Assembly (NCBI RefSeq): GCF_024746835.1 | Contig: NZ_CP080531.1 | Coordinates: 248,001-312,000, forward strand | Direction of reading: 5' to 3' | Length of the DNA stretch: 64,000 nt | From: Mesorhizobium sp. AR02 | GTDB taxonomy: Bacteria; Pseudomonadota; Alphaproteobacteria; Rhizobiales; Rhizobiaceae | Shown here: in pieces, positions 35,664 through 47,689 of the stretch | Layout: the number at the start of each line of letters is the position of its first letter | Position numbering within the stretch: position 1 is the first letter of the stretch | Notes under the pieces: generated by a model | Told to the model about the DNA's origin: nothing | Databases searched by the model: none | Seen by the model: the letters and a program-made list of their open reading frames with translations, nothing else | Position numbers and translations under genes: made by a program

Positions 35664-36344
35664 ACGGTCTAATCGTATGAGATCGCCGTTCTTGTCTAAC
35701 CAGGGGGCCAGCCGCTTCCGTATATCCGCCAGAACATCAGGCTTCGTAATGAACTCGCTGCGGTCTGAGATATGCCGGCGATGGAAAAAAGTCTCTTCGT
35801 CATAATAAGTCCACCCGCCATCGACGATCTGGCGCTTCCTGCTCTCGATTTCCTTCAGAAGGTGCGAAACACGGCGTTTGCTCAAACTGTGGCAATCCTT
35901 CGTCCATTCCAACAGGCTGTAGTCGGGACAAACATACCGACCGATTTTCCATGTCGAGAGAAGCCTTCGATTCTCAATCTCCTCCATGCTCAGGATGAGT
36001 GAGTGTGCTGCTATGCGTTCATAGAGGCGCATCCACGGCAGCATCACCGTATCGACCACGTGCGCAGGTTCTCCTCCGAACGTGTTTAGCCACGAGAGAA
36101 CCGCGTTTTCCGGCTTTCGGATGGTGCAGATCGATTTTACGGAGCCGGTCCGCAGCAAAGAGAGCAGCTCATCGTCAGCATCATGCGCCTTGTAGATGGC
36201 ATGGGCAGTCTCGTTTGAAGTAAACTGCGCGCGTTTGTCGGAAGTGACCGAAGCAACATTACCTCTCCGCGACAGGGCTCGCCTGACCACGTTGAACGAG
36301 TAGGTAGACCCGCTGCGCGGCATTCCGGCAATGAATATCAGCAT
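35640..36344 (-). CDS. PAPS-dependent sulfotransferase-like protein
   Basis: A 234-residue protein. It starts MLIFIAGMPRSGSTYSFNVV, the 5'-phosphosulfate-binding loop (PRSGST), and has ICTIRKPENAVLSWL near residue 75, resembling the 3'-phosphate-binding R/S segment (R-x-P-x-x-A). It is shorter than typical 260-300-residue enzymes. ATG 36344 was chosen; an in-frame GTG at 36353 adds three residues. It lies between the C-methyltransferase and wzm copy 2 on the same strand, suggesting sulfation of the glycan before export. Acceptor unknown. Confidence 0.8.
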   Translation of the reverse strand: MLIFIAGMPRSGSTYSFNVVRRALSRRGNVASVTSDKRAQFTSNETAHAIYKAHDADDELLSLLRTGSVKSICTIRKPENAVLSWLNTFGGEPAHVVDTVMLPWMRLYERIAAHSLILSMEEIENRRLLSTWKIGRYVCPDYSLLEWTKDCHSLSKRRVSHLLKEIESRKRQIVDGGWTYYDEETFFHRRHISDRSEFITKPDVLADIRKRLAPWLDKNGDLIRLDRNLMSPGQ

Positions 36345-36460
36345 TCTTGTCACGCAGTTTGACGGTTGACCAAGCCAGCCGACGACACAAGGAACAGCGG
36401 CTTCACTCCTCTATCGTATTTCCACCTTCCAGCAATCGACGATGCCCCTGAGAACCCCGC

Positions 36461-37705
36461 CTATATGATCTCTATCTCGGGGAACGGGAAAATAAACCTC
36501 CCGCCATCTGCCAGGTATTCGCGTTCACGACGCAGGATTCCGTCCTTGAAATGCCAGGGCAGGACCAGGAAGTAGTCTGGCTTCATCGCCCGCGCTTCGG
36601 CTTCGGAAATGATCGGTATGTGCGTCCCGGGGGTCATGCGGCTAAACTTTTCCGGATTGACTTCGGCGATGGCCGGAATCTCGGCTTGCGTGAAGTTGCA
36701 GAATTGCAGGACGACATTGCCCTTGGTCGAAGCGCCGTAGCCCAGCACTTTCTTGCCGTCGGCGACGAGTGTCCTGATAAGACGTGACAGGTCGTCCTTG
36801 TGCCGGAACACGCGCTCCTCGAAGTCGCGAAAAGGCCGCGGTGTGGACAGTCCCATGCGGTCTTCCTGTTCCAGCAGCCAATCGATGACCGGCTGATCGG
36901 CTCTGAGACTTGTGTTGCCCTTGTGGGTGGCCGTGACCGCGAAACTGCCGCCGTTGATGTTGTTCATGACAACATTTGAGACCTTGAGACCAGCCGCCTC
37001 CAGTATCTTCACCACAACTCCGAGGGAATAATACTCGACATGCTCATGGCAAATCGTGTCATAGGAGTTGAGGCGAAGCATGGACGGCATGTAGCTTTGC
37101 TCGAAATGCCAGATGCCGTCTTCGGCAAGGACCTCGGCCACCTGGCGGGCGAAGGCGATGGGATCCTCAAGGTCATAGAACATCGCAATGGATGTCACGA
37201 TCTTGGCCGACTTTTGCGAGATGCCACGATAGGCTTCGGCCGAGAAAAAGTCAGGCACCAGTTTCACGTCGTCTGGACAATACTGGGCAAACCTCCTGCC
37301 CGTCGGATCGATGCCAATACGCGTCAACCCTGCGGTCGAATAGGCTTTGAGGGTCGTGCAATCGTTGCTCCCGATGTCGAGAACGACGTCGCCGCCGCGT
37401 GGCGAGGCGAGCCTCTCCAAGAAGCGAACCTTGTGCGTCAAATGATCGACCATCGACTGGTTGAGGCCCGAGCGATAGCCATAATTGTCTCCGTACATTT
37501 CGCTCGGCTCATAGGAGTGTCTCAGTTGCAGAAGTCCGCTGGAGGCAGACCAGACCAGTTCGAGTGGCCCCCTGGTCACGGATTCAGACGCCGACTTGGG
37601 AAACACTCCGGTGAGCGCCTGCTCACCCAGATTGAGCACGGAGACGAGATCCTTGTCCTTGCCGACACGGCAGGTCTCGATGGTGCGATACCTTACCTCG
37701 TTCAT
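36461..37705 (-). CDS. SAM-dependent sugar C-methyltransferase
   Basis: A 414-residue protein with the three-part layout of NDP-keto-sugar C-methyltransferases (TylCIII/TcaB9 group): an N-terminal domain (1-75), a SAM-binding domain with VVLDIGSNDCTTLKAYS (about 107-123) and EHVEYYSLGVVVKILEAAGL (about 218-237), and a C-terminal Rossmann-like domain with KVLGYGASTKGNVVLQF (about 325-341). The N-terminal zinc cysteines are largely lost (CRVGKDKD where C-x-x-C is usual). Directly downstream of gmd and rmd, it may methylate a GDP-4-keto-6-deoxymannose-derived sugar, for example at C3; this is inference. Confidence 0.86.
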   Translation of the reverse strand: MNEVRYRTIETCRVGKDKDLVSVLNLGEQALTGVFPKSASESVTRGPLELVWSASSGLLQLRHSYEPSEMYGDNYGYRSGLNQSMVDHLTHKVRFLERLASPRGGDVVLDIGSNDCTTLKAYSTAGLTRIGIDPTGRRFAQYCPDDVKLVPDFFSAEAYRGISQKSAKIVTSIAMFYDLEDPIAFARQVAEVLAEDGIWHFEQSYMPSMLRLNSYDTICHEHVEYYSLGVVVKILEAAGLKVSNVVMNNINGGSFAVTATHKGNTSLRADQPVIDWLLEQEDRMGLSTPRPFRDFEERVFRHKDDLSRLIRTLVADGKKVLGYGASTKGNVVLQFCNFTQAEIPAIAEVNPEKFSRMTPGTHIPIISEAEARAMKPDYFLVLPWHFKDGILRREREYLADGGRFIFPFPEIEII

Positions 37706-37753
37706 GAATTCTGACTTTCAATTGGTCGGTGAAAGCCGACTGATTGCAGTTCT

Positions 37754-38710
37754 CTACGCTTGGGCCACCCGTGCGCGGCAGTCCTTCAGAACCTCGGCAA
37801 GGACCTCCTCGAAGGGATGCTCAGGCACCCAGCCGAGACGCGTTCGGGCACGGGTTGCATCCCCAACAATGCACGGCAGATCACTTGGTCGCAGCCGCAG
37901 CGGATCTTGTTCGGTGACGATCTTGACACTGCTTCGCGCCAAGAGCTGGTCCAAAATATCTCCCATCCGCCATGAGATGCCCGATGCAATATTGAAGATG
38001 GTGTTGGGCTGGAGATCGTCGCTGTTCAAGGCGACATGCGCATAAGCACTGGCGACGTCCCGCGCGTCCAGGAAATCCCGCTGCGCGTCAAGATTGCCGA
38101 CGCGAATGACTGGCGGGGCCAAGCCTGCTTCAATCCGCGCGATCTGCATGGCGAAGGCAGGTACGGCAAATGCCTCGGTTTGCCCTGGCCCCGTGTGATT
38201 GAAAGGGCGCAGACGAATGCATTTGAGGCCGTGACGGGAAAGCGCACCCAATGCAAGGTCGGCCGCGGCCTTGGTCACGGCATAGTCGTCCATTGGCGCC
38301 AGCAGCGCATTTTCATCAAGCGGCCGGCCAGCTTTCGCGCTCTCGCCATAGACCAGGCCCGACCCGACATAGAGCAACCAACATCCCGGTGCCTCGTCGA
38401 GAATGGCATGGGCCACGTTGAGCGCACCCTGGACATGGATGCGCCAGGTGTTTTCAGGGTCAGCCTGGGCGGCGCCAAGCGCGGCGACGGCCGCCAGGTG
38501 GACAACATGCGTCGGCTTGTGACGGGCAATCGCCTCATGAACAGCGACCTTGTCGGTCACGTCGAGCGCTGCGATTTGACCGAACACGGGGTGCGGTCCC
38601 GCGTCCTTGGAGGTCGCAATAACCGTCAAGTCGCGACCGCAGATGCTGTGCAACGCTTCATAGACATAGGGACCGACAAAGCCCCGTGCGCCGGTGATCA
38701 AAACTCGCAT
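37754..38710 (-). CDS. rmd: GDP-4-keto-6-deoxy-D-mannose reductase Rmd
   Basis: A 318-residue SDR enzyme: TGARGFVGPYV (6-16), catalytic Y143-x3-K147 in YAVTK, LRPFNHTGPGQ and VGNLDAQRDFLDARDV, all typical of Rmd. It reduces the Gmd product to GDP-D-rhamnose. Related 4-reductases give GDP-6-deoxytalose, and the C-methyltransferase next door may act on the shared 4-keto intermediate. It starts 21 bp after the gmd stop. Confidence 0.88.
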   Translation of the reverse strand: MRVLITGARGFVGPYVYEALHSICGRDLTVIATSKDAGPHPVFGQIAALDVTDKVAVHEAIARHKPTHVVHLAAVAALGAAQADPENTWRIHVQGALNVAHAILDEAPGCWLLYVGSGLVYGESAKAGRPLDENALLAPMDDYAVTKAAADLALGALSRHGLKCIRLRPFNHTGPGQTEAFAVPAFAMQIARIEAGLAPPVIRVGNLDAQRDFLDARDVASAYAHVALNSDDLQPNTIFNIASGISWRMGDILDQLLARSSVKIVTEQDPLRLRPSDLPCIVGDATRARTRLGWVPEHPFEEVLAEVLKDCRARVAQA

Positions 38711-38731
38711 GCCGACCTCGCTAACCGCACC

Positions 38732-39754
<1,023 letters not shown>

Positions 39755-39830
39755 TCAGGAATGCAAACCATCTGCCCAAAAACGGAAACCGTAGCCAATT
39801 CGCAGACATGCCCGATGGGTTGTCTTCAGG

Positions 39831-41246
39831 CTACGTGCGGCCATAAACGTCATCAAATCGCACGATATCGTCTTCGCCAAGATATTCCCCGCTTTGCACT
39901 TCGATCATGACGAGCGGAAGAATGCCGGGATTTTCGAGGCGATGCTTGTGGCCGCAGGGGATATAGGTGGACTGGTTGGTCGCCAGCAGGATTTCACTCT
40001 GGCCATTGACGACCTTCGCAGTCCCGCTCACCACCACCCAATGCTCGGAGCGGTGATGATGCGCCTGAAGGCTCAGGCGCGCGTTGGGCTTCACCTCGAT
40101 CCGCTTGATCTTGAAGCGTGGACCTTCCTCCAGGACGGTGTAAGTGCCCCAGGGGCGATGCACGGTGCGATGCACGGTCGCCGCCTCATGCCCCTCCACC
40201 TTGAGGCGATTGTAGAGGTCCTTGACTTCCTGCGCCTTGTCCTTGTGGGCAATAAGAAGCGCATCTGGCGTGTCAACGATCAAGAGATCCGAAACGCCGA
40301 CAAGACCCACAAGCCGGTCTTCGCTGTGCACGTAACAGTTTGTCACACCATGGAGCATTGTTTCGCCGGTCGTGCGGTTGCCGTTGTCGTCAGCTGGAAC
40401 AAGCTTCGATAGAACGGTCCATGAGCCGATATCGGACCAATCGAAACTGCAGGGCACGAAACCCACGTTCTTTGCTTTCTCCATCACCGCATAGTCGATG
40501 GAAACAGCAGGAACGGCCGCGAAACCATCCTTGTCTATCTCAACAGTGACGCGGTCCGCGGCATCGCTTGTCCTGGCTTTCTCGAGCGCTGTGCGCGCAT
40601 TGGACAACACATCCGGACACAGTTCCTGCATCGCAGCGATCATGGAGCGGGCCGCAAAACAGAACATGCCTGAATTCCAGAAAAAACGACCACTGGCGAT
40701 AAATTGGGCCGCTCGTTCCGCATTCGGCTTTTCCACGAACCGAAGGACCGTATCTCCCTCGGCCTCGATATAGCCAAACCCGGTTTCAGGGCTCTCGGCC
40801 TTCATGCCAAACGTGACGATCCGTCCTGTGGCCGCGATCGCCGCCGCCTTCGCCACGGCCGCGCCAAAACCGGCTTGGTCCAGGATCAGATGATCCGCGG
40901 GCAGCACAACCAGAACCGCGTCTGGATTATCGCGCGCGACCTGCAACGCAGCGAGCGCGACCGCGGCTGCCGTGTCACGACCGAAAGGCTCCAGCAGGAA
41001 CGTGTTCTTGACGCCTGGCGCCGCCACCTCCGCATACTCGTCTGCCGTCAGGAACAGCAGATCGCGGTTGGTGACCGTCACAATTTGATCAACGCCTGCA
41101 AGTCCGGCTGCGCGGGCGTACGTCCTGCGAATGAGGGTTCCCCCTCCCGGCAAGGGAATAAAGGGCTTGGGGTGCAACGCACGAGAAATAGGCCAGAGGC
41201 GGGAACCGACACCGCCACTTATGATGACAGGAACGATATTGGTCAA
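39831..41246 (-). CDS. manC: Mannose-1-phosphate guanylyltransferase/mannose-6-phosphate isomerase (ManC/AlgA type)
   Basis: A 471-residue bifunctional enzyme. The N-terminal nucleotidyltransferase has GGVGSRLWP at 11-19 and FVEKP in the middle; the C-terminal cupin isomerase has RPWGTYTVLEEGPRFK and QAHHHRSEHWVVVSGTA with metal-binding H and E. It supplies GDP-mannose. The start is a TTG at 41246, 3 bp after the manB stop; no ATG fits the conserved N-terminus. Spacing indicates co-transcription with manB. Confidence 0.95.
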   Translation of the reverse strand: MTNIVPVIISGGVGSRLWPISRALHPKPFIPLPGGGTLIRRTYARAAGLAGVDQIVTVTNRDLLFLTADEYAEVAAPGVKNTFLLEPFGRDTAAAVALAALQVARDNPDAVLVVLPADHLILDQAGFGAAVAKAAAIAATGRIVTFGMKAESPETGFGYIEAEGDTVLRFVEKPNAERAAQFIASGRFFWNSGMFCFAARSMIAAMQELCPDVLSNARTALEKARTSDAADRVTVEIDKDGFAAVPAVSIDYAVMEKAKNVGFVPCSFDWSDIGSWTVLSKLVPADDNGNRTTGETMLHGVTNCYVHSEDRLVGLVGVSDLLIVDTPDALLIAHKDKAQEVKDLYNRLKVEGHEAATVHRTVHRPWGTYTVLEEGPRFKIKRIEVKPNARLSLQAHHHRSEHWVVVSGTAKVVNGQSEILLATNQSTYIPCGHKHRLENPGILPLVMIEVQSGEYLGEDDIVRFDDVYGRT

Positions 41247-41249
41247 ACT

Positions 41250-42677
41250 TCAGCTTTCCAGGATTTGAGTTCGGCTGAGGTCAAGACCCCAACCGAGCAA
41301 TTCGTCTGCGCGGGATTCTGTCTTTGCCTCGATGTAGCACCGCAATTCGGGCGCGTTGCCTGACGCACGGAAGTGAACAACCTCTCCGTTGCGGGCGGTG
41401 ATACGCACGCCGTCGCGATTGTCAATATCCGCGACGCCCCCGAGAACCTCGAAAAGAGTGTCGGCATGGACGGCATCCGTCGCCAATTTTTTGAGGAAAG
41501 ACGCGCTGTTTTCCGCCGACACGCCTTCAAGCCGGCCACTGGCCGCGGCAAGGAATCCGAAACTGGCCGCGATCTCGGCGAGCGGGCGACCTGTCGCTGC
41601 AATCGTTGAAAGCGCACAGAGAATTGGCAACAGCGAATCCCGGGTTCGCAAGGCCGCGAGCGTGCGGCCATCCTTCTCGACGGATGAACCCAGAAGAACG
41701 CCGCCATTTGCTTCGAACCCCACAACGCATTTCGCCCCTTGAGCGAGGGCCGTGCCGATACCTTCGATAACATAGGGCGAGCCTATGCGGGTGCGCACCA
41801 CTGTCGCGAAATGCCCGCAACGCTCCAGGGCAGAATTGGAACTGACCGGCGTAACGACGCAGTCGGCATCAAGAAAACGCGCCGTGATCGCGCCGATCAG
41901 ATCGCCGCGCACGAAACCGCCACGCGCATCCGCCACAAGCGGCCGGTCGCCATCGCCATCAGCGGACACGATGGCACCGAACGGCTCCGCCGCCGCCCAG
42001 TTTTTGAGAAGCGATAGATCCTCTTGCCTGAGCGCCTCGGTATCCACCGGAATGAAATGCGTGGACCTGCCGAGCGGCACCACCTCAGCCCCCAGCGCAC
42101 GAAGGATATCGACAATGATGTCCCTTGCTACGGACGAATGCTGGTAGACACCGACGCGGACGCCATACAGGCTACCCGGCTGAAAGAAGCCAAGAAAATG
42201 ATCTCTGTAGCCTGCGGACGGTTCGGAGTCCGACTGTACGGGTTCGACGGATGGCGGCGATCGATCGGCCATCTGCAAGCCTGCGTGGATTCCTACAATC
42301 TCAAGCTCATCGCGCTTGTCGATCTCGCCGTCCGCCCGGTAGAATTTAAGCCCATTCCTGTCGTCGGGAATGTGACTGCCGGTCACCATGATCGCCGGGG
42401 CATTTTTGCCGGTGGCATAAAGTGCGAGTGCCGGCGTGGGCAAGGCGCCGCAATCGACCGGCACCAAACCGGCTTCGGCGATCGCGGCATGGACAATCCC
42501 CGCAATCTCGGGACTGGAAGAGCGAAGGTCCCGTCCAACAAGGATCTTCTCGCCCTCGCTCAATACACCACGCCCCATAAGCATGCGTGCGAAGGCAATC
42601 GTATAGGTGCGCGCCGGTGGTCCCTTGATCTCGCTGACGAGACCGCGCAGCCCACTGGTGCCGAACTTCAAAGTCAC
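41250..42677 (-). CDS. manB: Phosphomannomutase (ManB/NoeK-like)
   Basis: A 475-residue phosphohexomutase: N-terminal KFGTSGLRGLV, phosphoserine loop TGSHIPDDRNGLK with S101, metal loop DGDGDR (240-245), sugar loop FEANGGVLLGS, and C-terminal RASGNAPELRCY phosphate site. It interconverts mannose 6-phosphate and mannose 1-phosphate. The start is a GTG at 42677 preceded by GGAAAGGGTGG; longer in-frame starts would add 27 residues not typical of the family. It begins the eight-gene minus-strand array to wzt copy 2. Confidence 0.91.
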   Translation of the reverse strand: MTLKFGTSGLRGLVSEIKGPPARTYTIAFARMLMGRGVLSEGEKILVGRDLRSSSPEIAGIVHAAIAEAGLVPVDCGALPTPALALYATGKNAPAIMVTGSHIPDDRNGLKFYRADGEIDKRDELEIVGIHAGLQMADRSPPSVEPVQSDSEPSAGYRDHFLGFFQPGSLYGVRVGVYQHSSVARDIIVDILRALGAEVVPLGRSTHFIPVDTEALRQEDLSLLKNWAAAEPFGAIVSADGDGDRPLVADARGGFVRGDLIGAITARFLDADCVVTPVSSNSALERCGHFATVVRTRIGSPYVIEGIGTALAQGAKCVVGFEANGGVLLGSSVEKDGRTLAALRTRDSLLPILCALSTIAATGRPLAEIAASFGFLAAASGRLEGVSAENSASFLKKLATDAVHADTLFEVLGGVADIDNRDGVRITARNGEVVHFRASGNAPELRCYIEAKTESRADELLGWGLDLSRTQILES

Positions 42678-42794
42678 TGATTGCCACCCTTTCCCAGCAA
42701 TCCGGCCTCGGCACAAATTGCGGCAAGGCCCCTCACCTGCCACAGCCTGTGACAGCATGAAGGCTGGTGAGCGACAACGTCGGACAGCGCGCCG

Positions 42795-42911
42795 CTATAG
42801 ATCAAAGCCAGCGACCTGATCTTCATACACAGGCAGTTTTTGCTTAGAGACCGCTAATATTACTGGATACAGCCGGTTCTCATTGCCTCGAGCAAGGATC
42901 ATTCCTTTCAA
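42795..42911 (-). pseudogene. Decayed rmlA 5' fragment
   Basis: The minus strand from a TTG at 42911 reads LKGMILARGNENRLYP followed by VILAVSKQKLPVYEDQ and a stop, a damaged copy of the RmlA start ([16 protein letters not shown]). The GGSGTR nucleotide-binding loop is lost (RGNENR). The leader DNA is also shared with intact rmlA at 46.5 kb, including TTCAAGAAGCTCTCC. The rest of the gap 42678-43117 shows no gene. It marks a past duplication or recombination at the rml/GDP-sugar junction. Confidence 0.85.
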
Positions 42912-43117
42912 GAAGCTCTCCGTGAATTGCCAAGCCCCCACCTGACACCCAAGCTGCCCGTGCTTAGGTTTCGCGCAATGGCTTGTCAATCTCGGACACG
43001 GGACCGAGTTCGATTTCAACACCGCTGCAAGGGATTCAGGCGACAGCGACCGTGAAGGCTACAGACCAAGCCTACCGAGTTCAGGCAAATCGAACGCTGA
43101 TTGAAACCGCGAGCTCT

Positions 43118-44001
43118 TCACGGACGATCCAGGATACGGCGCACGACCCGCTCGGTGGATTTTCGCCATTCCGGCGCGCTCCATCCGAATATGGCGGCGA
43201 ATTTTGCGCTCGACAGCCGCGAACTGGCGGGACGCCGCGCCTTGGTCGGATAGTCCTTGGTGGCGATATCCCGCACATCAGCCCAAGGACCGCCAGAGGC
43301 CCGGCTTGTGTCCAGGATATGACGGGCAAAGCTACTCCAGTTGGTCTCGCCCGTGCCGGCCAGATGATAGGTACCGAACGCACTGACGCTCTTGCCGCCA
43401 TGCATCGTCGTCGCCGCATGCAGGATGGCGTCGGCGATATCGAGCGCCGAGGTGGGATTGCCCCACTGATCGGCCACCACCGAAATCTCGTCGCGGTCGG
43501 CAGCCAGCCGCAGCATGGTCTTGACGAAATTCCTGCCGAACGGGCTGTAGACCCAGGCAGTGCGCAGGATCAGGTGGCGTGGGCCGGCAGCAGCCACCGC
43601 CTCTTCGCCGGCAAGTTTGGAGGCGCCGTAGACGCCAAGGGGTGCCGTCGCGTCGGTCTCGAGATAGGCACGAGAAGCGCTGCCATCGAAGACATAGTCG
43701 GTCGAAAGATGGATGATTGGAACACCGAGCCGCGCTGCCGCTTCAGCCACCTTGCCGGCGCCGGTTGCGTTGACCGCAAAGGCCAGATCGGGCTCGTCCT
43801 CGGCCTGATCCACCGCCGTGTAAGCGGCGGCCGACACGACGATATCCGGCTTGCCCGCCGCGATGGCGTCGATGACGGTCTCGGGTCTTGCCAGGTCGAG
43901 CTCCGGACGGCCAATGGCGACGACCTCCACGCCGGCGTGCGCCTGGCCGGCCTCCAGCAGGCTTGCCGCGACCTGGCCGTCGCGTCCGGTGACGACGAGC
44001 C

Positions 44002-44005
<4 letters not shown>
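43118..44005 (-). CDS. rmlD: dTDP-4-dehydrorhamnose reductase RmlD
   Basis: A 295-residue SDR enzyme with [12 protein letters not shown] (6-17, G-x-x-G-Q), STDYVFDG (101-108) and catalytic Y126-x3-K130 in YGASK. It catalyses the last step to dTDP-L-rhamnose. The GTG start at 44005 overlaps the rmlB stop by 4 bp (GTGA), indicating translational coupling. Its downstream side holds the rmlA fragment. Confidence 0.94.
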
Positions 44006-45071
<1,066 letters not shown>

Positions 45072-45072
<1 letters not shown>

Positions 45073-45623
45073 CAGGCAAACACCTCTGCGGCAGCAAGCA
45101 TCGGCGCCTTAAGGTCCTTGTCCGAAAGCTGGAATCCGCCAGCGATGGACGGCCACTTGATACCGATGGCGGGATCATCGAAACGGATCGAGCGTTCATG
45201 CTCGGGCGAATAGGTGTCGGTCACCTTATAGAGGACCTCGGTGTCGGGCACGAGCGTTACAAAGCCATGTGCAAAGCCCCTTGGCACTAGAATCTGGTTG
45301 CCCTTTTCAGCCGAAATCTCGTGAGCGATCCATTTTCCAAAAGTTTTCGAGCTGCGGCGGATGTCAACACAAACATCCAGAATCCGGCCGCGGATCACAC
45401 GCAGCAACTTGTCCTGGGTCCGCGGCGCAAGCTGATAATGCAGCCCGCGCAAGACGCCCGCCGCCGCGGAATAGGAATGGTTGTCCTGCATGAAATGCAA
45501 TTTAATTCCGGCCTGCGCAAAGCGCTCGGCATTGTATGTCTCCATGAAGAAGCCGCGTGCATCGCCATGCCGCTTTGGAACGATTTCCAGCACGCCTTCG
45601 AGGCCGAGGGACCTGATTTCCAA
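45072..45623 (-). CDS. rmlC: dTDP-4-dehydrorhamnose 3,5-epimerase RmlC
   Basis: A 183-residue cupin epimerase: [14 protein letters not shown] near the N-terminus, GVLRGLHYQ with the catalytic histidine, [14 protein letters not shown], and VPRGFAHGF. The start is a TTG at 45623 with a clear GGAGGG ribosome-binding site 8 bp upstream and a normal family N-terminus, so it is accepted over any downstream ATG. The rmlA stop lies 3 bp before it. Confidence 0.94.
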
Positions 45624-45626
45624 CGC

Positions 45627-46508
45627 TTAGCCCTCCGACAGATCGGCGACGCGCCGGCGCAGATACGCGGCATATTCATTTTTACCCAACCGGGTTGCGC
45701 GTTGCAGTACTTGCTCTGCCGTCAGCCAGCCCTGCTCGAAGGCGATCTCCTCTGGGCAAGCGACCTTGATGCCCTGCCGGTGTTCAATCGTGCGCACGAA
45801 GGAAGAAGCGTCGTTCAGACTGTCATGGGTCCCTGTGTCGAGCCAGGCATAGCCGCGCCCCAGCCGGTGCACATGCAGCAGGCCGCGATCGAGATAGGCG
45901 TTGTTGACCGCCGTGATCTCGAGCTCGCCGCGGGCCGAAGGTCGAATGGACGAAGCGATATCGACGACGGTGTTGTCGTAGAAATACAGCCCGGTGACGG
46001 CCCAGTTGGATTTCGGCTTTTGCGGCTTTTCCTCGATCGTGAGCGCGGTTCCGGTGGCCTTGTCGAAGGAGACGACGCCATACCGTTCAGGATCATCGAC
46101 ACGGTAGGCGAACACCGAAGCGCCGGTGTCGCGCGCAGCGGCGGTGCGGCAAAGCTGCGACAGCCCGTCGCCAAAATAGATGTTGTCGCCCAGGATCATC
46201 GACACGCTGTCCTTGCCGATGAAGTCGCGGCCGATGATGAAAGCTTCCGCGAGCCCATTGGGGTGCGGCTGCTCCGCATAGGAGATATCCAGCCCAAAAT
46301 CCGATCCGTCGCCGAGTAGATCACGAAAGACGGGCAGATCTCGCGGCGTCGAAATAACCAGGATCTCGCGAATTTCCGCGAGCATCAGTACGCTCAGCGG
46401 ATAGTAGATCATCGGCTTGTCGTATACCGGAAGAATTTGTTTAGAGACTGCCAATGTCAGCGGATAAAGGCGCGTTCCACTACCTCCCGCAAGGATAATT
46501 CCTTTCAA
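45627..46508 (-). CDS. rmlA: Glucose-1-phosphate thymidylyltransferase RmlA
   Basis: A 293-residue nucleotidyltransferase starting [20 protein letters not shown], with the GGSGTR loop at 8-13 and [14 protein letters not shown] after it; [10 protein letters not shown] and [12 protein letters not shown] follow. It makes dTDP-glucose. The TTG at 46508 follows GGGAG at 7 nt spacing and gives the usual length; longer starts add 35 non-family residues. It opens the rmlA-C-B-D operon, all overlapping or nearly so. Confidence 0.95.
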   Translation of the reverse strand: MKGIILAGGSGTRLYPLTLAVSKQILPVYDKPMIYYPLSVLMLAEIREILVISTPRDLPVFRDLLGDGSDFGLDISYAEQPHPNGLAEAFIIGRDFIGKDSVSMILGDNIYFGDGLSQLCRTAAARDTGASVFAYRVDDPERYGVVSFDKATGTALTIEEKPQKPKSNWAVTGLYFYDNTVVDIASSIRPSARGELEITAVNNAYLDRGLLHVHRLGRGYAWLDTGTHDSLNDASSFVRTIEHRQGIKVACPEEIAFEQGWLTAEQVLQRATRLGKNEYAAYLRRRVADLSEG

Positions 46509-46590
46509 GAAGCTCTCCCTGACATGCCCAAATCTCCTCGGCAGCAGTGGTAGCCATACTACACCCTGAAAAGCTGCTACCAGCGCCCGC

Positions 46591-47625
46591 TTATATCCTA
46601 GAGTCGTTACCAAAATACGCCTGGTACCACTCGACGAACCGCCCTACCCCGTCGGACACCGACGTACCGGGCCGATAGCCGACCGCCGCTTGGAGAGCCG
46701 AGGTGTCGGCGAAGGTGTCCGGCACATCGCCGGCCTGCAGCGGCAAGAACTCGATGATGGCCTTGCGGCCAAGCGCGTTTTCCAGCGCCTCGACATAGGC
46801 GGTCAGCTTCACGGGATTGTTGTTGCCGATATTGAAGATGCGCCAGGGCGCACTGCTCGTTGCCGGATCCGGATGGCCGGAATCCCAGGCAGGGTTGCCG
46901 GCGGCAGGGCTGTCGCTGGTTCGGATCACGCCCTCTGCGATGTCATCGACATAGGTGAAGTCGCGCGTGTGGTTGCCATTGTTGAACAGCTTGATCGGCT
47001 CGCCGGCAAGGATGCTCCTGGTGAACAGGAACAGCGCCATGTCGGGACGCCCCCAGGGGCCGTACACCGTGAAGAAACGCAGCCCAGTGGTCGGCAGCCC
47101 GAACAGGTGACTGTAACTGTGCGCCATCAGCTCGTTGGCGCGCTTGGTCGCGGCATAGAATTGCAGCGGATGATCGGCCGGGCGGTGCTCGGAAAACGGC
47201 ATGTCGGTGTTGGCGCCGTAAACGCTCGAGGTGCTGGCATAGGTCAGGTGCGCTATGCCGCCGCTGCGACAGGCCTCCAGCATGTTGGTGAAGGCGACGA
47301 TGTTGCTTTCGACATAGGCGCGCGGGTTTTCCAGGCTGTAGCGCACCCCGGCCTGGGCGGCGAGGTGGATCACCCGGTCGAAGGCGTGGTCGGCAAAGCA
47401 GCCGTCCACGATCTGTCTGTCAGCAAGATTGCCGTGGATGAAATGATAGCCGGCATTGGTGCTGCGGCTTGCATCGCTCAGCAGCCGCAGCCGCGCCTGC
47501 TTGATCCGCGGATCATAGTAATCGTTGACGCTGTCGATGCCGACAACCTCGTCGCCACGCTCCAGGAGTCGCCTGGCGACGTGATAGCCTATGAAGCCGG
47601 CGGCGCCGGTGACCAGAACCTTCAT
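46591..47625 (-). CDS. lpsL: UDP-glucuronate 4-epimerase-like NAD-dependent epimerase (LpsL type)
   Basis: A 344-residue SDR enzyme: [20 protein letters not shown] (6-25), [32 protein letters not shown], catalytic Y-x3-K in YAATK, and [17 protein letters not shown]. The NDYYD and PWGRPDMA segments are typical of UDP-GlcA 4-epimerases (LpsL in Sinorhizobium), which make UDP-galacturonic acid for rhizobial LPS core or other glycans. An 82-bp gap separates it from rmlA. Confidence 0.87.
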   Translation of the reverse strand: MKVLVTGAAGFIGYHVARRLLERGDEVVGIDSVNDYYDPRIKQARLRLLSDASRSTNAGYHFIHGNLADRQIVDGCFADHAFDRVIHLAAQAGVRYSLENPRAYVESNIVAFTNMLEACRSGGIAHLTYASTSSVYGANTDMPFSEHRPADHPLQFYAATKRANELMAHSYSHLFGLPTTGLRFFTVYGPWGRPDMALFLFTRSILAGEPIKLFNNGNHTRDFTYVDDIAEGVIRTSDSPAAGNPAWDSGHPDPATSSAPWRIFNIGNNNPVKLTAYVEALENALGRKAIIEFLPLQAGDVPDTFADTSALQAAVGYRPGTSVSDGVGRFVEWYQAYFGNDSRI

Positions 47626-47689
47626 CAGAAGCGCCCGTCCTCGGGAATGGACCCACGACGTCTATGGCACGCCAAGCTTCCGACAGACC

